From: Lingula anatina
Taxonomy: Eukaryota > Brachiopoda > Lingulata > Lingulida > Lingulidae
DNA length: 64,000 bases
Assembly (NCBI RefSeq): GCF_001039355.2
Contig: NW_019775580.1
Span: forward strand, 368,719 to 432,718
Direction: 5' to 3'
Made by a program: the position numbers and the translations under genes. The notes under the pieces are model-generated. The model saw only the letters and a program-made list of their open reading frames with translations, did not search any database and had not been told where the DNA came from. Shown piece after piece: positions 1 to 27,682 of this stretch (its first letter is position 1; each line of letters opens with the position of its first letter).

Positions 1-1179
1 CAGTGGACCCAGAACAACATGCCTAGCAACGTCGTCATGCTCCTTAATGATTTGTTGCAATGTGCAGTAAGCTGCTATTTGCCGCATTATTTTTTACCGA
101 ATGGCAACTTGTTTGAACGTGTTCCCAGGAAAACACTCCGTCAGTTTGCGAAATCGGTTGTTACTGCACTGAAAAATTTGGGATTCGTTTTAGAAATACT
201 TTACAGACACCTTGACTTTAAAGATCTCAATGAATTTATAAGCCCATTTGAAGCGACAGAAAATTTGTTGACCATCAGCCCTGAACCTACATTGCATGAA
301 GTTCGCTACCATTGGTTGAATGTTTTTGCCTCTGAGTACATTTTACTAATTGCAATCAATCTCAGTCGTCTCAAAATATGCGAGACCGCACGCATGTTGT
401 TTGGACATCCGGCCACGTCTGGGCGACAGTTCGAGATCTCGTACCGTACAGCAATTAATTATCTGACAGACTGCCTGTTGATGGTCTTCAATGACATTGC
501 TCGTTCGGTTGACAGCTCTGATGCCATGGTCGGATATCTTGCAGAAAGGAGAGTTCACACAGGCGCCGCGGCGTGGATTATATCTTATCACTGCTACAGA
601 AGAGACCTCTCCATAGCGCCCCTGTCTCTTTTTGATTTATTTTTCAATGCACTGGGGGAAGCTATAGGGTTCTCGAATGATGCCCGCACACAGGAGTGGA
701 AACAACGCGTGGATGCTTGGCTTGCCAACCCATCTCTCCTGCCTGAAATGTGCTCTTTGAAAAGTTTGTACTATGAGGAATTTAAAACTGCGGATTTTTC
801 TTTTTCTAGACTCTTTGATGTTTTAGAAGAACATGAATACGACCAAGAAAAGCGCAGGGAGATGCCGGCAGACATTAAAGCCGCTAAAGCCGAAACTAAT
901 CTCCGCCAGAAACGCCAAGACGACGATGACGACGACGATGTCGACATCAACGATTTACTGCAAAATTGGAGCATTTTTGATGATGATGATGATGATGACG
1001 ACGACGACGATGACATTTTGGACACGGTGAGCAGGTCAAAGCGGTCACTGGGCGACGAAGATGGTGATGACGACAGCGAGGAAATCGATACTTTCCGTGA
1101 ACGTCTAATGAGATCCATATTATACGATGATGATGACGACGAGGACGATGATGATGACGACGTTGACGACGATATTTAG
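1..1179 (+). CDS. 3' part of an unrecognised gene: acidic protein with poly-Asp tracts and furin-type sites
   Basis: The frame is open to the left edge, and the first Met is at base 19 (386 residues from there), so this may be the last exon of a longer gene. I do not recognise the family. Residues 1-290 look like an ordinary mixed, largely helical fold with several Cys (15, 19, 121, 152, 192, 245). The tail is extreme: seven Asp at 301-307, twelve at 321-332 and almost continuous Asp/Glu at 370-385. RQKR (296-299) lies directly before the first Asp run and RSKR (339-342) follows the second, both matching the proprotein-convertase consensus R-X-K-R. If the protein is secreted, cleavage would release acidic peptides, as might suit a calcium-binding or mineral-associated role; that is inference. 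No signal peptide is visible because the 5' end is missing. The Asp codons mix GAT and GAC, so the tract is not a pure repeat artefact. Confidence 0.7.
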   Translation, partial: QWTQNNMPSNVVMLLNDLLQCAVSCYLPHYFLPNGNLFERVPRKTLRQFAKSVVTALKNLGFVLEILYRHLDFKDLNEFISPFEATENLLTISPEPTLHEVRYHWLNVFASEYILLIAINLSRLKICETARMLFGHPATSGRQFEISYRTAINYLTDCLLMVFNDIARSVDSSDAMVGYLAERRVHTGAAAWIISYHCYRRDLSIAPLSLFDLFFNALGEAIGFSNDARTQEWKQRVDAWLANPSLLPEMCSLKSLYYEEFKTADFSFSRLFDVLEEHEYDQEKRREMPADIKAAKAETNLRQKRQDDDDDDDVDINDLLQNWSIFDDDDDDDDDDDDILDTVSRSKRSLGDEDGDDDSEEIDTFRERLMRSILYDDDDDEDDDDDDVDDDI

Positions 1180-1294
1180 AAGTAAAGAACATTTCAATTA
1201 AAAAAAAGGAAACTTACCCATCTTGGACTTGTTTATCATTGCCACATAAAAACTGTAATATTTGATAGGAACGTTTGTCATTTTTCAAGAGAAA

Positions 1295-1300
1295 AATAAA
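1295..1300 (+). promoter_or_regulatory. Polyadenylation signal AATAAA
   Basis: AATAAA lies about 115 bases after the stop codon of the poly-Asp gene and is followed by a TG-rich stretch, as expected of a poly(A) site. Confidence 0.6.
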
Positions 1301-1607
1301 GTCTGTGCAGTTTGTGCAGTAAAGACATTAATTGTTGGTTTACTGTGTGGTACTACACTTAGCATAGCATCGCATATGGCGTGAAGATTTTCTGGCAGAA
1401 TTATGCAAATAGCTGCTATTTGAATAAAGTGTTTAAATTAAGTCATATTTAAACCAAAAGCAATACATAAACAGCATTTCAAGGACGACACTATTTAAAA
1501 ACATTAAATACAAATTATTTTCCAGTTCTGTGGTCCCTGCACAAAGGAATTAAAAATATGAAGATTTAAAATATTAGTTACAAGCTATTTTCCAACACTG
1601 GTTCCCG

Positions 1608-1966
1608 ACAAGCAGTCGTTCTGCTGTCACCGTTATTGAAGTGGAAAGGAGAGTAGGCATATTTCTACTACACAGAGTGAACCTAAAATAGACACAGAAT
1701 AGTTTGATTTTTCAGAAGCGTCGTTCTGCACTTTAAGTAACTATGACACTAACCAGTACATGTAGTTTCTTCAAAAAAAAAAAACAGCCTTGATAAGCAG
1801 GCGTTGTGCTGTCACCGTTAATGAAGTGGAAAGGAGGGTAGGCATATTTCTACTACACAGAATGAACAAATAGACACGGATAGCTTGATTTTTCAGTTAA
1901 GATGTCAATCTGCACTTTCAGTTACAATGATACTAACTAGTAAATGTAGTTTCGTCGAAGAACAGC
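1608..1966. repeat. Tandem duplication, two units of about 180 bp
   Basis: The segments starting near 1608 and 1789 align along their length. Both contain the block TGCTGTCACCGTTA, then GAAGTGGAAAGGAG and ATTTCTACTACACAGA, and both end with a GTAGTTTC...AACAGCC block. Substitutions and small indels separate the units, so the duplication is not recent. Confidence 0.8.
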
Positions 1967-2499
1967 CTTTAAGTTTAATACTGACATTATTAGTCCTAAA
2001 TTGTAAATAACTTTGAATTTAGCCCTTGTTGGAATTGTTTTAAACATTTATTACCGTTATTGTTGACTTTGATGAGAATATTTTGAAATGGTGAGTTTCA
2101 TTAAATGTATGTGTGCGCTTGTTTGTGTATAATATTCTATCAGATTGAAAAACTTAGACTATATAAAGCAGAGACACTTTTGCACAAATATGGTGAATTG
2201 TTGATAAAAGGACCTGCTATACTCCCTTCAAAGTAAGGACATGTTTGTGCTCATACACGTAAATAAGATATGTGAAACTGTTATTGATCTGATTAATTTT
2301 GAATATGCGATACTTCGTTTCGTGACAGCAGTGCTGCAAGACAATGTGATTCTTTTTAAATTTTATGAACTTAAAATCTATTTTCATGTTTCATCCGCCT
2401 TTCGTTTTGCCTGTTTCTAAAAATGCTATTTGGTTTGTTTTTATATCGCCTAATTTTGCCCCAATTTTACATACAGAAACTGCACGTGTCTGTGTATAG

Positions 2500-2800
2500 G
2501 CTTCTGATCACAGTCCGTGGCGTTGCTGTCGCCGTCCGAAATATTAGTCCGTATAATTACCAAAAACTGCATTTGTGTTTTACTGTGGACATTGTTTGGA
2601 TGCTTAGCTCGGATGCTTTCGATATTTGATTTGATCGAATTATTTTTACAAAAGTTATTGATTTATTTTTGCCTCTATTTTTTAAACTTCAAATTTGAGT
2701 TACTTTGTGTGTTAATAATGCAGACTTCATTTGAAAATCGCCATGTTCGGATTATTATTTTTTTTACCAAAGTTATTGATATTTTTTGTTGTTAGGGTCC
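2500..2800. repeat. Diverged dispersed repeat fragment
   Basis: It holds the phrases TTTTTACAAAAGTTATTGAT and TTTACCAAAGTTATTGAT, which recur in related form at 22.8-23.0 kb. A preceding GTCGCCGTCC stretch resembles the GTCGTCGCCGTCATCGCC of the repeat at 50.0 kb. No coding capacity. Confidence 0.45.
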
Positions 2801-4346
2801 TCATACATGCATTTATCAGCTTTGCTGTCTGTTTATTTAATGTCATTATTTATTTATTTATTTTTTGAGAGGGAAGTGGGGAGGTTAGCGTTTATCTGTT
2901 CGTGGGAGCGAAGTCCACTTATAGACTGACTGTCTGACCGACTGGAAAAAACTGGTTTCAAGCGGTTTGCTCTAGTTTTAAAAGACTCCGATTCCGAGTT
3001 GTACGTCTTAGTCAACATACATGTAGCACGAGTCTATGACGTAACAAGAAGCGGAAGTGGGTCGGTCATATGCACAGGTAGGCAAAGGTCACTTTTGATC
3101 GCAACGTTGGAATATTAAAATATATCTTTAATGCAGGAACAGTTCCCACATTTTGAGGGCCGGCGTCTTTGGTCTATTTGTCATTAACGTTAAAAAAGGC
3201 CCTAATGCCTTGCACTGTCAGCGCCAAGGTCATAAAGCGCAAAGTCTGGAAGCGATATGAGACAAAGCATCCCCTGTAAGCAAGCATGTTTGGGGAGGGG
3301 GAGGGGGGGGGGGCTTCTACACCATGCTTTGAATTTTGATTCTTAATGCACTTAAAAGTGCATACTGGTTAATCTTAAGAAATCCGAGATACCATATTAG
3401 ATGAAGTAAGCTCGTAACCTGAGCTCTAGGCCTATCTGTGATTCGGTGGGTGGTTGGATAATAAGGTCATATATGTTTACAATATAACACAGGTGTTTGG
3501 CTTGTGCTTTGGTCTAGCGTAGCAATGAAAGGAGATGAAAGTGGGGCGTATATATTATACGGAATCGTTATTAAGTGTTCATTTGTAAGGTTCGATTTTA
3601 TATTCACCAATCGAAAAGAAGTAATTAAGCAACAAATGCCGGGGGGGGGGGGGATTTCCAAACAGCTTATTTCCGCTGCCTACGTTTTTAAGTCCTAAGT
3701 GCCTTATCTACCCTCCACCAGTCCAATTTATATTCAGTTATACCTTACCTGTCTTAGTGAAATATTACCTATGAACTTAAGATATTATTTAGTCTCATGA
3801 GACAGTTGGCACGAGAGGCGCGCGACATCTTAGGGGGCTTGGGACATACTTATAGGGGCGCCACCACGCCATACAGTGTCACTACCATGCAGTGTGCTTT
3901 GAACTGAATGTCAATGCGCATAAGCACCCTTGAGAACTTTTGGGAGTTCAACACCCTTGGGATGGATTGACTAGATATAAAATAATGTGACATGATGTGA
4001 ATTTTATGAAATCTTTTGATACTTTTTATTTGGGAAAGTAGATCAAAGAGATATCAGTCAGCTGGTTTCATCAACAGAATTAAGCTTCGGGATGGTAATA
4101 TTGTTTTCTCGATGGAATATTGCTGACAACTGTGTTTTTTACTTTAATACTGTGAATAACAAATATCATGAGATGTTATTCTTTTAACAGGTAAGATAAA
4201 AGTTATATTCTCAACGAAATCTCCCTGTTATCAGACGTCTGATCACCAGTGTTCTTCAGATTTTGAACCACGAGTTTTTCCCCATGGAATCACGGAATTG
4301 TAAGATTTATAATCTTATGGGACCTAAGGATGCCCCAGCCGCTTAA

Positions 4347-4468
4347 TTAAATATAATATAATATATAATAAAGATATATAAAGATATATAAAGATATATA
4401 ATATAATATATAATAAAGATAATATATAATAAAGATATAAATATAATATAAATATAATAAAGATAAAT
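4347..4468. repeat. AT-rich tandem repeat (AAAGATATAT / ATAATAT units)
   Basis: Imperfect repetition of AAAGATATAT and TAATATA words, lying about 80 bases upstream of the splice acceptor of the dioxygenase coding exon. Confidence 0.8.
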
Positions 4469-4572
4469 ATTCAGAGATTTTTCAAAACTCTGGCTCATGT
4501 CTGATTTTAATTAAAATAACATCTTTTATATGTGATTTCCTTGTTTTCAGATATCTAACACAGTGAAACCAA

Positions 4573-5694
4573 ATGATGCAATTGTATACGGTATTTGTGG
4601 TTGCCTGCCTTTTCTTTACCGTCACTGGACTAGAACACACTGAGACGGAGGCATCTTGCGAGGATGACTCTTCAGCGGAGGAGCTACCAGATTCGACGTG
4701 CAAAGGAAACACCGTGGCGGAGAAAGATAAGATAAAGGAAGCCACGGCGCGTAGCGGTATTGAAAAATACCTCGTAAACTGTTCGTCAGACCCGCGTTTA
4801 ACCTACACGGTAGACGTGGGCAACTTTCAGGACACGGACACGCCGGACACCGATGAGATAGTCAAAGAACTAACCGAAGGACTTGGATACTTTGTTCTGC
4901 GGCAGGTTTTCTCGAAAGAAGACATAGCGCATGCAAGAGAGGTAATCCACTATTTGATAAAAAATGAAGGCAAGCGCGCTACTCACTTCCACGGGAGCGA
5001 AGACTCGACCCAGGAACTGCAGGCCAGAACGTGGAATCTGCTCAACAAAGGAAAAATATTCGAGAAAATGACCCAGCACCCGAAGGTAGTTTCCATCTTA
5101 TACCCCATTCTGGGAGATGACATGCAGCTCGGGAGTATCGCAGCAAACACGTTGTTTCCAGGAGCCTCGGGACAGGAACCCCATATAGATTACCCCTATT
5201 GGGACTACTTTGAAAGAAAACACTGGCCTGTGGCACCAAAGGTTCCAGAAGTGCCTTTCCACATGAACATGCAGGCAACTGTCCTGTTGGATGATTTCAC
5301 GGCAGAAAATGGGGCAACTGGCGTAGTTCCCGGATCCCAAGTCCGGTGCGTGTATCCCGACAGCAAGGAATTCTACGAGAAATACGTGCAAGTGATCGGT
5401 AAAGCTGGCGACGTGGTATTATTTCCAGGTTTGATTCAACACGCTGCCATGCCTAATAAAAGTAAAGCTTCCCGTTCAGCGATCCTCCTGCAGTACCTGC
5501 CCAAATATATTCGCCCGATGGAGGATATAAAACGTTCGGTTCATCCAGACATTCTAAAGCGTGCCTCTCCTTGCCTTCGTCGGCTGTTGACTATGGACTA
5601 CCCTTACCCAGCTCTGCTGGACGAGGCAGAGCCTGGTAATTCGGAGGGCTCCAAATCCGATTTCTCCTGGAAAACATATGATACTACCACTTAG
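4573..5694 (+). CDS. Phytanoyl-CoA dioxygenase (PhyH) family protein with a signal peptide
   Basis: This 373-residue protein belongs to the PhyH family of non-haem Fe(II)/2-oxoglutarate dioxygenases, which hydroxylate a substrate while converting 2-oxoglutarate to succinate. The iron ligands are visible: H204 and D206 in the HxD motif (EPHIDYPYW) and distal H290 (LIQHAAMP); R301 is the likely 2-oxoglutarate carboxylate binder. N-terminal residues 1-20 (MMQLYTVFVVACLFFTVTGL) form a hydrophobic signal sequence, so the enzyme probably enters the secretory pathway, unlike peroxisomal PHYH. The C-terminus (DTTT) is not a PTS1 signal. The reading frame is intronless, but TTGTTTTCAG at 4541-4550 is a splice acceptor 22 bases before the ATG, so a 5' noncoding exon is likely. 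The substrate cannot be predicted. Confidence 0.9.
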   Translation: MMQLYTVFVVACLFFTVTGLEHTETEASCEDDSSAEELPDSTCKGNTVAEKDKIKEATARSGIEKYLVNCSSDPRLTYTVDVGNFQDTDTPDTDEIVKELTEGLGYFVLRQVFSKEDIAHAREVIHYLIKNEGKRATHFHGSEDSTQELQARTWNLLNKGKIFEKMTQHPKVVSILYPILGDDMQLGSIAANTLFPGASGQEPHIDYPYWDYFERKHWPVAPKVPEVPFHMNMQATVLLDDFTAENGATGVVPGSQVRCVYPDSKEFYEKYVQVIGKAGDVVLFPGLIQHAAMPNKSKASRSAILLQYLPKYIRPMEDIKRSVHPDILKRASPCLRRLLTMDYPYPALLDEAEPGNSEGSKSDFSWKTYDTTT

Positions 5695-7070
5695 TATTGT
5701 GCTTGGTGCGAAATTTGAACTTTGAAATTGAGAAATGCTGTAGTTGTGCATCAGATGCAATGGCGCTTTTCAATGAAATCCGTAACGTTTTACATCAGTG
5801 TTTTGTATATGTCAGGAATTATTATTTAGGGTAAAACATATTGCATCACGGTGTGTTGTGTTTGCGTGTGCGTACGTGTGTATGTTTGATGCTTTTTATT
5901 TTTTCTTTAATTTTAATTGGCAGATATTAAGTGTATGTATACATAAAGAATGAATGTTTTGGCATGCTGATTTCTTAAGTTACACGTTTCGCAGAAGTAG
6001 TATTAAATATAATAAATGACCTTGCATCATTTTTAGAGCATAACTTTATCGACATTTAATATTACTGTTATGCCTACAATATATCATTGCTTTTATTGCC
6101 TCAAAAACTAATGATCAATACGCGCAAATAAAGTAAAATCTGGTCTAGTCGAGCAATTGAAATAGTCACATATTTTGAAGGGTGGAACATCGAATTCTGA
6201 ACTCTCAATCCTTTCAATTAAAATTACAAATTAGCTCTCCTACGTAAACCCTTGTCCGCTGATTTCTTAATGAGAAGTTGTTTTACCTAATATTACAACC
6301 TGAAATGAGCGCGGACCGAAAACAGACAAGTATGAGTTACAGAGGACACTGAAAACTCGCCTCTCTACGCAGAGAAATGTTGATAGTAGAGAATTGAGTT
6401 GCATGGACCACACAGATAGGCCTAGGCCTAACCAATGCAAACTCCAAAAGTTCAACTTAATCTTATATTATAATCTTATTTAGCATTCAAACATGCCAAT
6501 CAAAGCAAGAAATAACATTTTGCTATTCATATAGACTAGTCCTGCACTAGTTTATATGTAGGCCTATATGACTGGTAGCCTAACGAGTAAATGGTATTCT
6601 GTACTAGCGCATGTAGTACTGCAGTATCTCTCCCTTTGTATACCCCGCTATTGACAGCTCAGCCGACAGCTGCGGATATATGCATTTGCGTTTGCAATAA
6701 TGCTATACGATATATCTCATTTAGCTTTCATTGAGTAGAGACCCGGAAATAAGATTTAACCAAATAATTTCAATTATGAGAGACAGGCATCTTTTAGAAA
6801 AAAATTGAATCAAAGCACTAAATGATCAATATGAGAAATGGAAAGAACATGTAAAGCTGGTGCTGTTTCCGGTGATTTCATTTAACTGAGCATTTCTCCG
6901 ACATCAAGCATGAATATTCAATATGAACAATTCTAAGCTCACGGATCTAATAAAAGACGACGATTGTTAAAGTCTGTCGCATATTCGTTGAACACTATCG
7001 AAAGCGTGACACTGCTTTGGAGTTTTGATTGGTCAGAAAAGTTTGATCACATGATTCCTGTTTGGTCAAA
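5695..7070. other. 3'UTR of the dioxygenase gene and intergenic DNA
   Basis: An AATAAA at 6127-6132 is a likely poly(A) signal for the upstream gene; earlier weaker variants are present. The right part should hold the promoter and 5'UTR of the colmedin gene. No coding exon is seen. Confidence 0.5.
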
Positions 7071-23926
<16,856 letters not shown>

Positions 23927-24177
23927 AAAGGAATCTTGGACGAACTCTACATGTACCTATTAACCATGGATAAGCTGAGGCAAATTGTTAAGAAAACCAA
24001 TATGTTGTTAATAATGATTAAAAGCGTTTATGTTCTGTATGTCTTTTATTTATTTACTTATTTATTTTTTGTTATAGGACAAAGACTGAAATCATAGATC
24101 ACGTAATACCGGTAGCGCCCAAACTCGATAATATTGGAGATTACTGAAAAAATCGTGTGGATTTGATGAATTATTGT

Positions 24178-24183
24178 AATAAA
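24178..24183 (+). promoter_or_regulatory. Polyadenylation signal AATAAA of the colmedin gene
   Basis: AATAAA about 250 bases after the colmedin stop codon, the first canonical signal downstream. Confidence 0.55.
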
Positions 24184-24528
24184 ATGCAACTTGTATATTT
24201 CTTAAAACTAAGTAACAGTGTATTTCTGATCATGAATGTTGCTGTAGACAATTTATGAAACGTTTTCCGTATAAATTACAAAGAAGTAGCAAGCCCCAGT
24301 AATAAAAGGGCATGATTATCTAATGGTCTGTTATTTATTATATTACTTGATAAATAATCTATACCAGTTTCTTTTATTGTTTGTTTTTCTGCTATTAGAA
24401 TGTGCGCCGTCACGGAAACGTTCAAACGGCACGTAGCAGTGAATGTGAAAGATGTTCAGAAACATTTGTTAATCATCAGCAGCGGCGAAATAAATCATTC
24501 TTTAATAGGAAACGAGGCCAGCTGTGAG

Positions 24529-24695
24529 AAAATGAGTTGGACGTATAAATCTGATGTAACTCTTTTCATTAGAGCAGCTAGGTAACAAGCTCTCCTCTTA
24601 AAGTAAGGTAATAAAATGAGTCTGACGTTTAAATTGGATGTAACTCTTTTTCTTAGAGCTGGTAACAAGCTCTCGCCTTTTAGTAAGGTAACAAG
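24529..24695. repeat. Tandem duplication of about 80 bp
   Basis: Two adjacent units share AAATGAGT-TGGACGTATAAAT / AAATGAGT-CTGACGTTTAAAT, GATGTAACTCTTTT, TTAGAGC and GGTAACAAGCTCTC followed by AGTAAGGTA. Confidence 0.8.
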
Positions 24696-24844
24696 GCGTT
24701 TTATGATCAGTTGTGGGCCTAATTTAATTAGAAGGACAGAAGCCTGAGAAGACGCCTTCTATGCGTTCAAAAGTATGGGAAATGACAGTAGATCTCTTGC
24801 CTTTGAGGGACACCCTGAGAGTTGGTTCGAAAGTTTACCCCCTT

Positions 24845-24847
<3 letters not shown>

Positions 24848-24930
<83 letters not shown>
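24848..24930. repeat. Compound microsatellite (CT)n(CA)n
   Basis: About 25 CT units run directly into about 16 CA units without interruption. Confidence 0.95.
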
Positions 24931-24931
<1 letters not shown>

Positions 24932-25400
24932 TTTGGTATGTCTGTTTTACTTAACATGATCGTTTGTCGGGTATGGGAGCCAACATTATTATCATTATTA
25001 TTATTATTATAGAAAAAAGATTGACAGAAAAGTCGTGCGCAATCGGAGGAAGCCCTGACTCCCAGGGTAGCTACCACAGCGCTGCATAAATGCGTGCATC
25101 CTTGCAGAAGGAGGCGGCTCTCCTTTAGGATAACACAAAGATGTCACCCTACACTTTACGTTCACTTCGTGACAGTTTAGATTAGAGTTCAATCTGCTGA
25201 TGTAACTCCGTATTAAAAAGCCACGGTATCATCGATAGAGAACCAAACGTTATTGCAACAGTGCCTGGAAGGTAGCAGTTTGAAGGTAAGTGTGGATGTG
25301 AAATTCTCTAAACACTGAATAGATGCTTATTTTGTTTGAAATAACTGTCACGCTGGCAAAAAAAAAGTGTTCTGGTTCTCCAACAGCTTTATTTCTTGAG

Positions 25401-25402
<2 letters not shown>

Positions 25403-25433
<31 letters not shown>
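25403..25433. repeat. Poly(A) run, 31 bases
   Basis: An uninterrupted A-run. No retroposed sequence is recognisable upstream of it. Confidence 0.9.
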
Positions 25434-25435
<2 letters not shown>

Positions 25436-25910
25436 TGAGTACACATGTAGTAAGCGTTGTAGTGTCTCCGAACGTCTCGAATATGTAGATTGTCTAGGAA
25501 CTCTCTCTGAGCAGCTATCTAATAGCTGTATAAACATTGGCTTGTATTAGAAAAACTGAGCTCCTGGATAAATGATAACTTTATAAACCCAAAACCTGTG
25601 TAATAAGTAATAAAGAATGTAAAACAATAAATGTATAAACTGACCAATATGCGTAAAGAGAGTTAGTCTATGACACTGGGAGACAGAGCGTATGAAATAT
25701 CGGCTGTAAGTAACGGTGATGACACGCAATTACCCTCTACCTGGGAGGCAGATATTATAGGCTAATTTTCAGAAAGACAGAGAACCAAATGTTGTGTAAA
25801 ATCAGTCTGTCGCCTTGGTAGAGGGTAACACGCGATATGTAGTCCTGATTAATTTATTAAAAGCTACTTTAAGTAATACCGAAAGGAGAAGTCATTAACT
25901 AGCAATCTTT

Positions 25911-26154
25911 GGATGCGTTCACAGTGAATCTATCGCACTAGCAAGGGCGCACTAACTCCACGGGGACTCGCAGAATGCAATCAGAGTAACACGGCTCCTC
26001 CTGGCGTTGAGGAGAATACAGAAATGCTGGTGATTATACGAGTGCGTTAGACGCAAGAGGGGGCGTGTCAGTCTGTTGATCTGATTGCATTCAGCTAGAG
26101 TCCCTGTGGACTTAGTACAGTACAGTATACGATATATTCATTGTGAGCGCACCC
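25911..26154. mobile_element. MITE-like element with long terminal inverted repeats
   Basis: The ends are imperfect inverted repeats of about 85 bases that cover most of the 244-bp element. The left end reads GGATGCGTTCACAGTGAAT and the reverse complement of the right end GGGTGCGCTCACAATGAAT. Further in, TCCACGGGGACTC pairs with TCCACAGGGACTC, and GAATGCAATCAGA is identical in both arms. TTT flanks both sides (25908-25910, 26155-26157), a possible 3-bp target duplication. GGG-TGCGTTCACA-type ends with 3-bp duplications are seen in PIF/Harbinger-derived MITEs; this assignment is an inference. No transposase is encoded. Confidence 0.75.
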
Positions 26155-27682
26155 TTTGACAGGTCTTTAGAGTTGATTTGGTGCTTTTGGGCCGAGACTG
26201 ACAAGTAGTCTGACAGCGGTATGTTTGCTTACAACTTTGTTTTTTGCTTATCACTACGTGATATAACTATAAATCGATCGTTTTATTTTCTATTTGAATG
26301 AGTGAAATCGTAGTTTAAGATAATCTGCCAGGGCTTTGTTGTAAACAAGACTGGATGCTTTCTTCGAAACAAATATCTAATTTGCGGAATTTTGGATTGA
26401 CGTTCGTAAAAGAGTTATTGGACATTAAACATAAGATAACAAAGATTTATTCAACCCCTTATTATAGCACCAAACGGTATTTAAATAAAGAGGTTTATTA
26501 AAAGATATACGCTGTGCTTTCTTTTTTCGACGGCTGTATTATAGAATTTCACAAAAAATGATCTGTTTTTATTCACTTTTTTAACCTCTTTTCCGCTTTT
26601 CAATGTGACTTTCTTATTTACGAAAATTCCTAATTTTACATAAATAATAAATAAAGTACTTTGACAACAATCTCACAAATGTCAAATGTCAGTTTTCATG
26701 CGTCTGTGGTCTTTAACGTCATAACACGACCCTATGCACTTGTATATTGAGAGAGTAATGATTGACACTCGACTAATTCTGAAAGAAATTTAATTTTTGT
26801 CACATGAAACTCGAAGCGTAATCAGATACGATTTATTTCCAGTTTCATATGACAAAAAGAAATCGTAGATACCAATCTACTTAATAGCGTTGAAAGCGAT
26901 TAATTGATTTTGCGGTTTGAAGAGGCTGGCGGGTAATTGTGCAAATGCCATAAGCAATTTCTTATTATTTGAGTAGTCAATTTTTTTGCCAAAATGTGTG
27001 TGTAAGAAGAGTAGTGTATGGTTTTCAAATCTGCAAGAGATCATTAATAGGAAAATAAATTGGGTCTTTACTTTTCATAAAACACGCAAATAATAATGAT
27101 AATAATAATAATAACAACAATAATAACAGAATATTAATTTGAAGCATTTGAATATTCTATAATAATTTTAATCTTAAAGAGATGGTTAACTTCCTGTCGT
27201 AGTAAGTATTTTTCAACTTCACTACTCGACGTATAAACGAAATTCTCTGATCTGATAAACCAATCTAATTTCCTCGAAATTTTTGCAAGCAAAAATGGAA
27301 AATCTGAGATGATAACCCAATTATGATAAACCCCAGTTATAAGTTTTTCAAAGAATTACGGGGAGGAATCAATGTACATCCTAACAAAACGTTTGTGTAA
27401 TGGGAAGTCTGGGAAAATTCTATAGCTGGGGACGCCATCTCGTCATACGGAGTGAAAAAAACTTAAAACAGATTTCATTATTATTCCCATAGACGTGTAA
27501 AGCAGCAATACCTTTTATATAACTTTGTTTAGATTCCATTAGCATTTATAATATGAAACTAAATATGAATACAACTGTCAGCTGACCTTAAAAGCAGTAA
27601 AATTTAATTTCCAATTACATATAGTTGTTTAGTCACCTTGCGTCTCCATATTCCCTTACAGGTGTGAGTATATGAAGCAGTG

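Larger units (their letters stand above)
1180..4549. other. Intergenic DNA between the poly-Asp gene and the dioxygenase gene
   Basis: After the 3'UTR of the first gene I see no coding exon. The stretch holds a tandem duplication (1.6-2.0 kb), a diverged dispersed repeat (2.5-2.8 kb), G-runs near 3.30 and 3.64 kb and an AT-rich tandem repeat at 4.35-4.47 kb. The short open frames here are spurious. A 5' noncoding exon of the dioxygenase gene probably lies in the right part, because that gene's coding exon is preceded by a splice acceptor. Confidence 0.6.
24184..27661. other. Intergenic DNA between colmedin and the candidate prohormone gene
   Basis: This stretch has no convincing coding exon. 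It holds a short tandem duplication (24.53-24.69 kb), a CT/CA microsatellite, a 31-base A-run, a MITE-like element (25.91-26.15 kb) and an AAT-rich tract near 27.1 kb. The right part must hold the promoter and 5'UTR of the next gene; CCCTTACAG at 27653-27661 is a splice acceptor that implies an upstream noncoding exon. Confidence 0.6.

Noticed and set aside
771-1118. Minus-strand poly-Ser frame opposite the poly-Asp gene
   Set aside because: GAT/GAC runs read backwards give Ser-rich frames. It is a shadow of the plus-strand protein.
7062-7070. Upstream extension of colmedin exon 1
   Set aside because: The frame is open but starts with TTG. The ATG at 7071 has good context and is the natural start.
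24400-24585. 61-codon frame after colmedin
   Set aside because: It overlaps a tandem duplication, has no recognisable content and no supporting exon partner.
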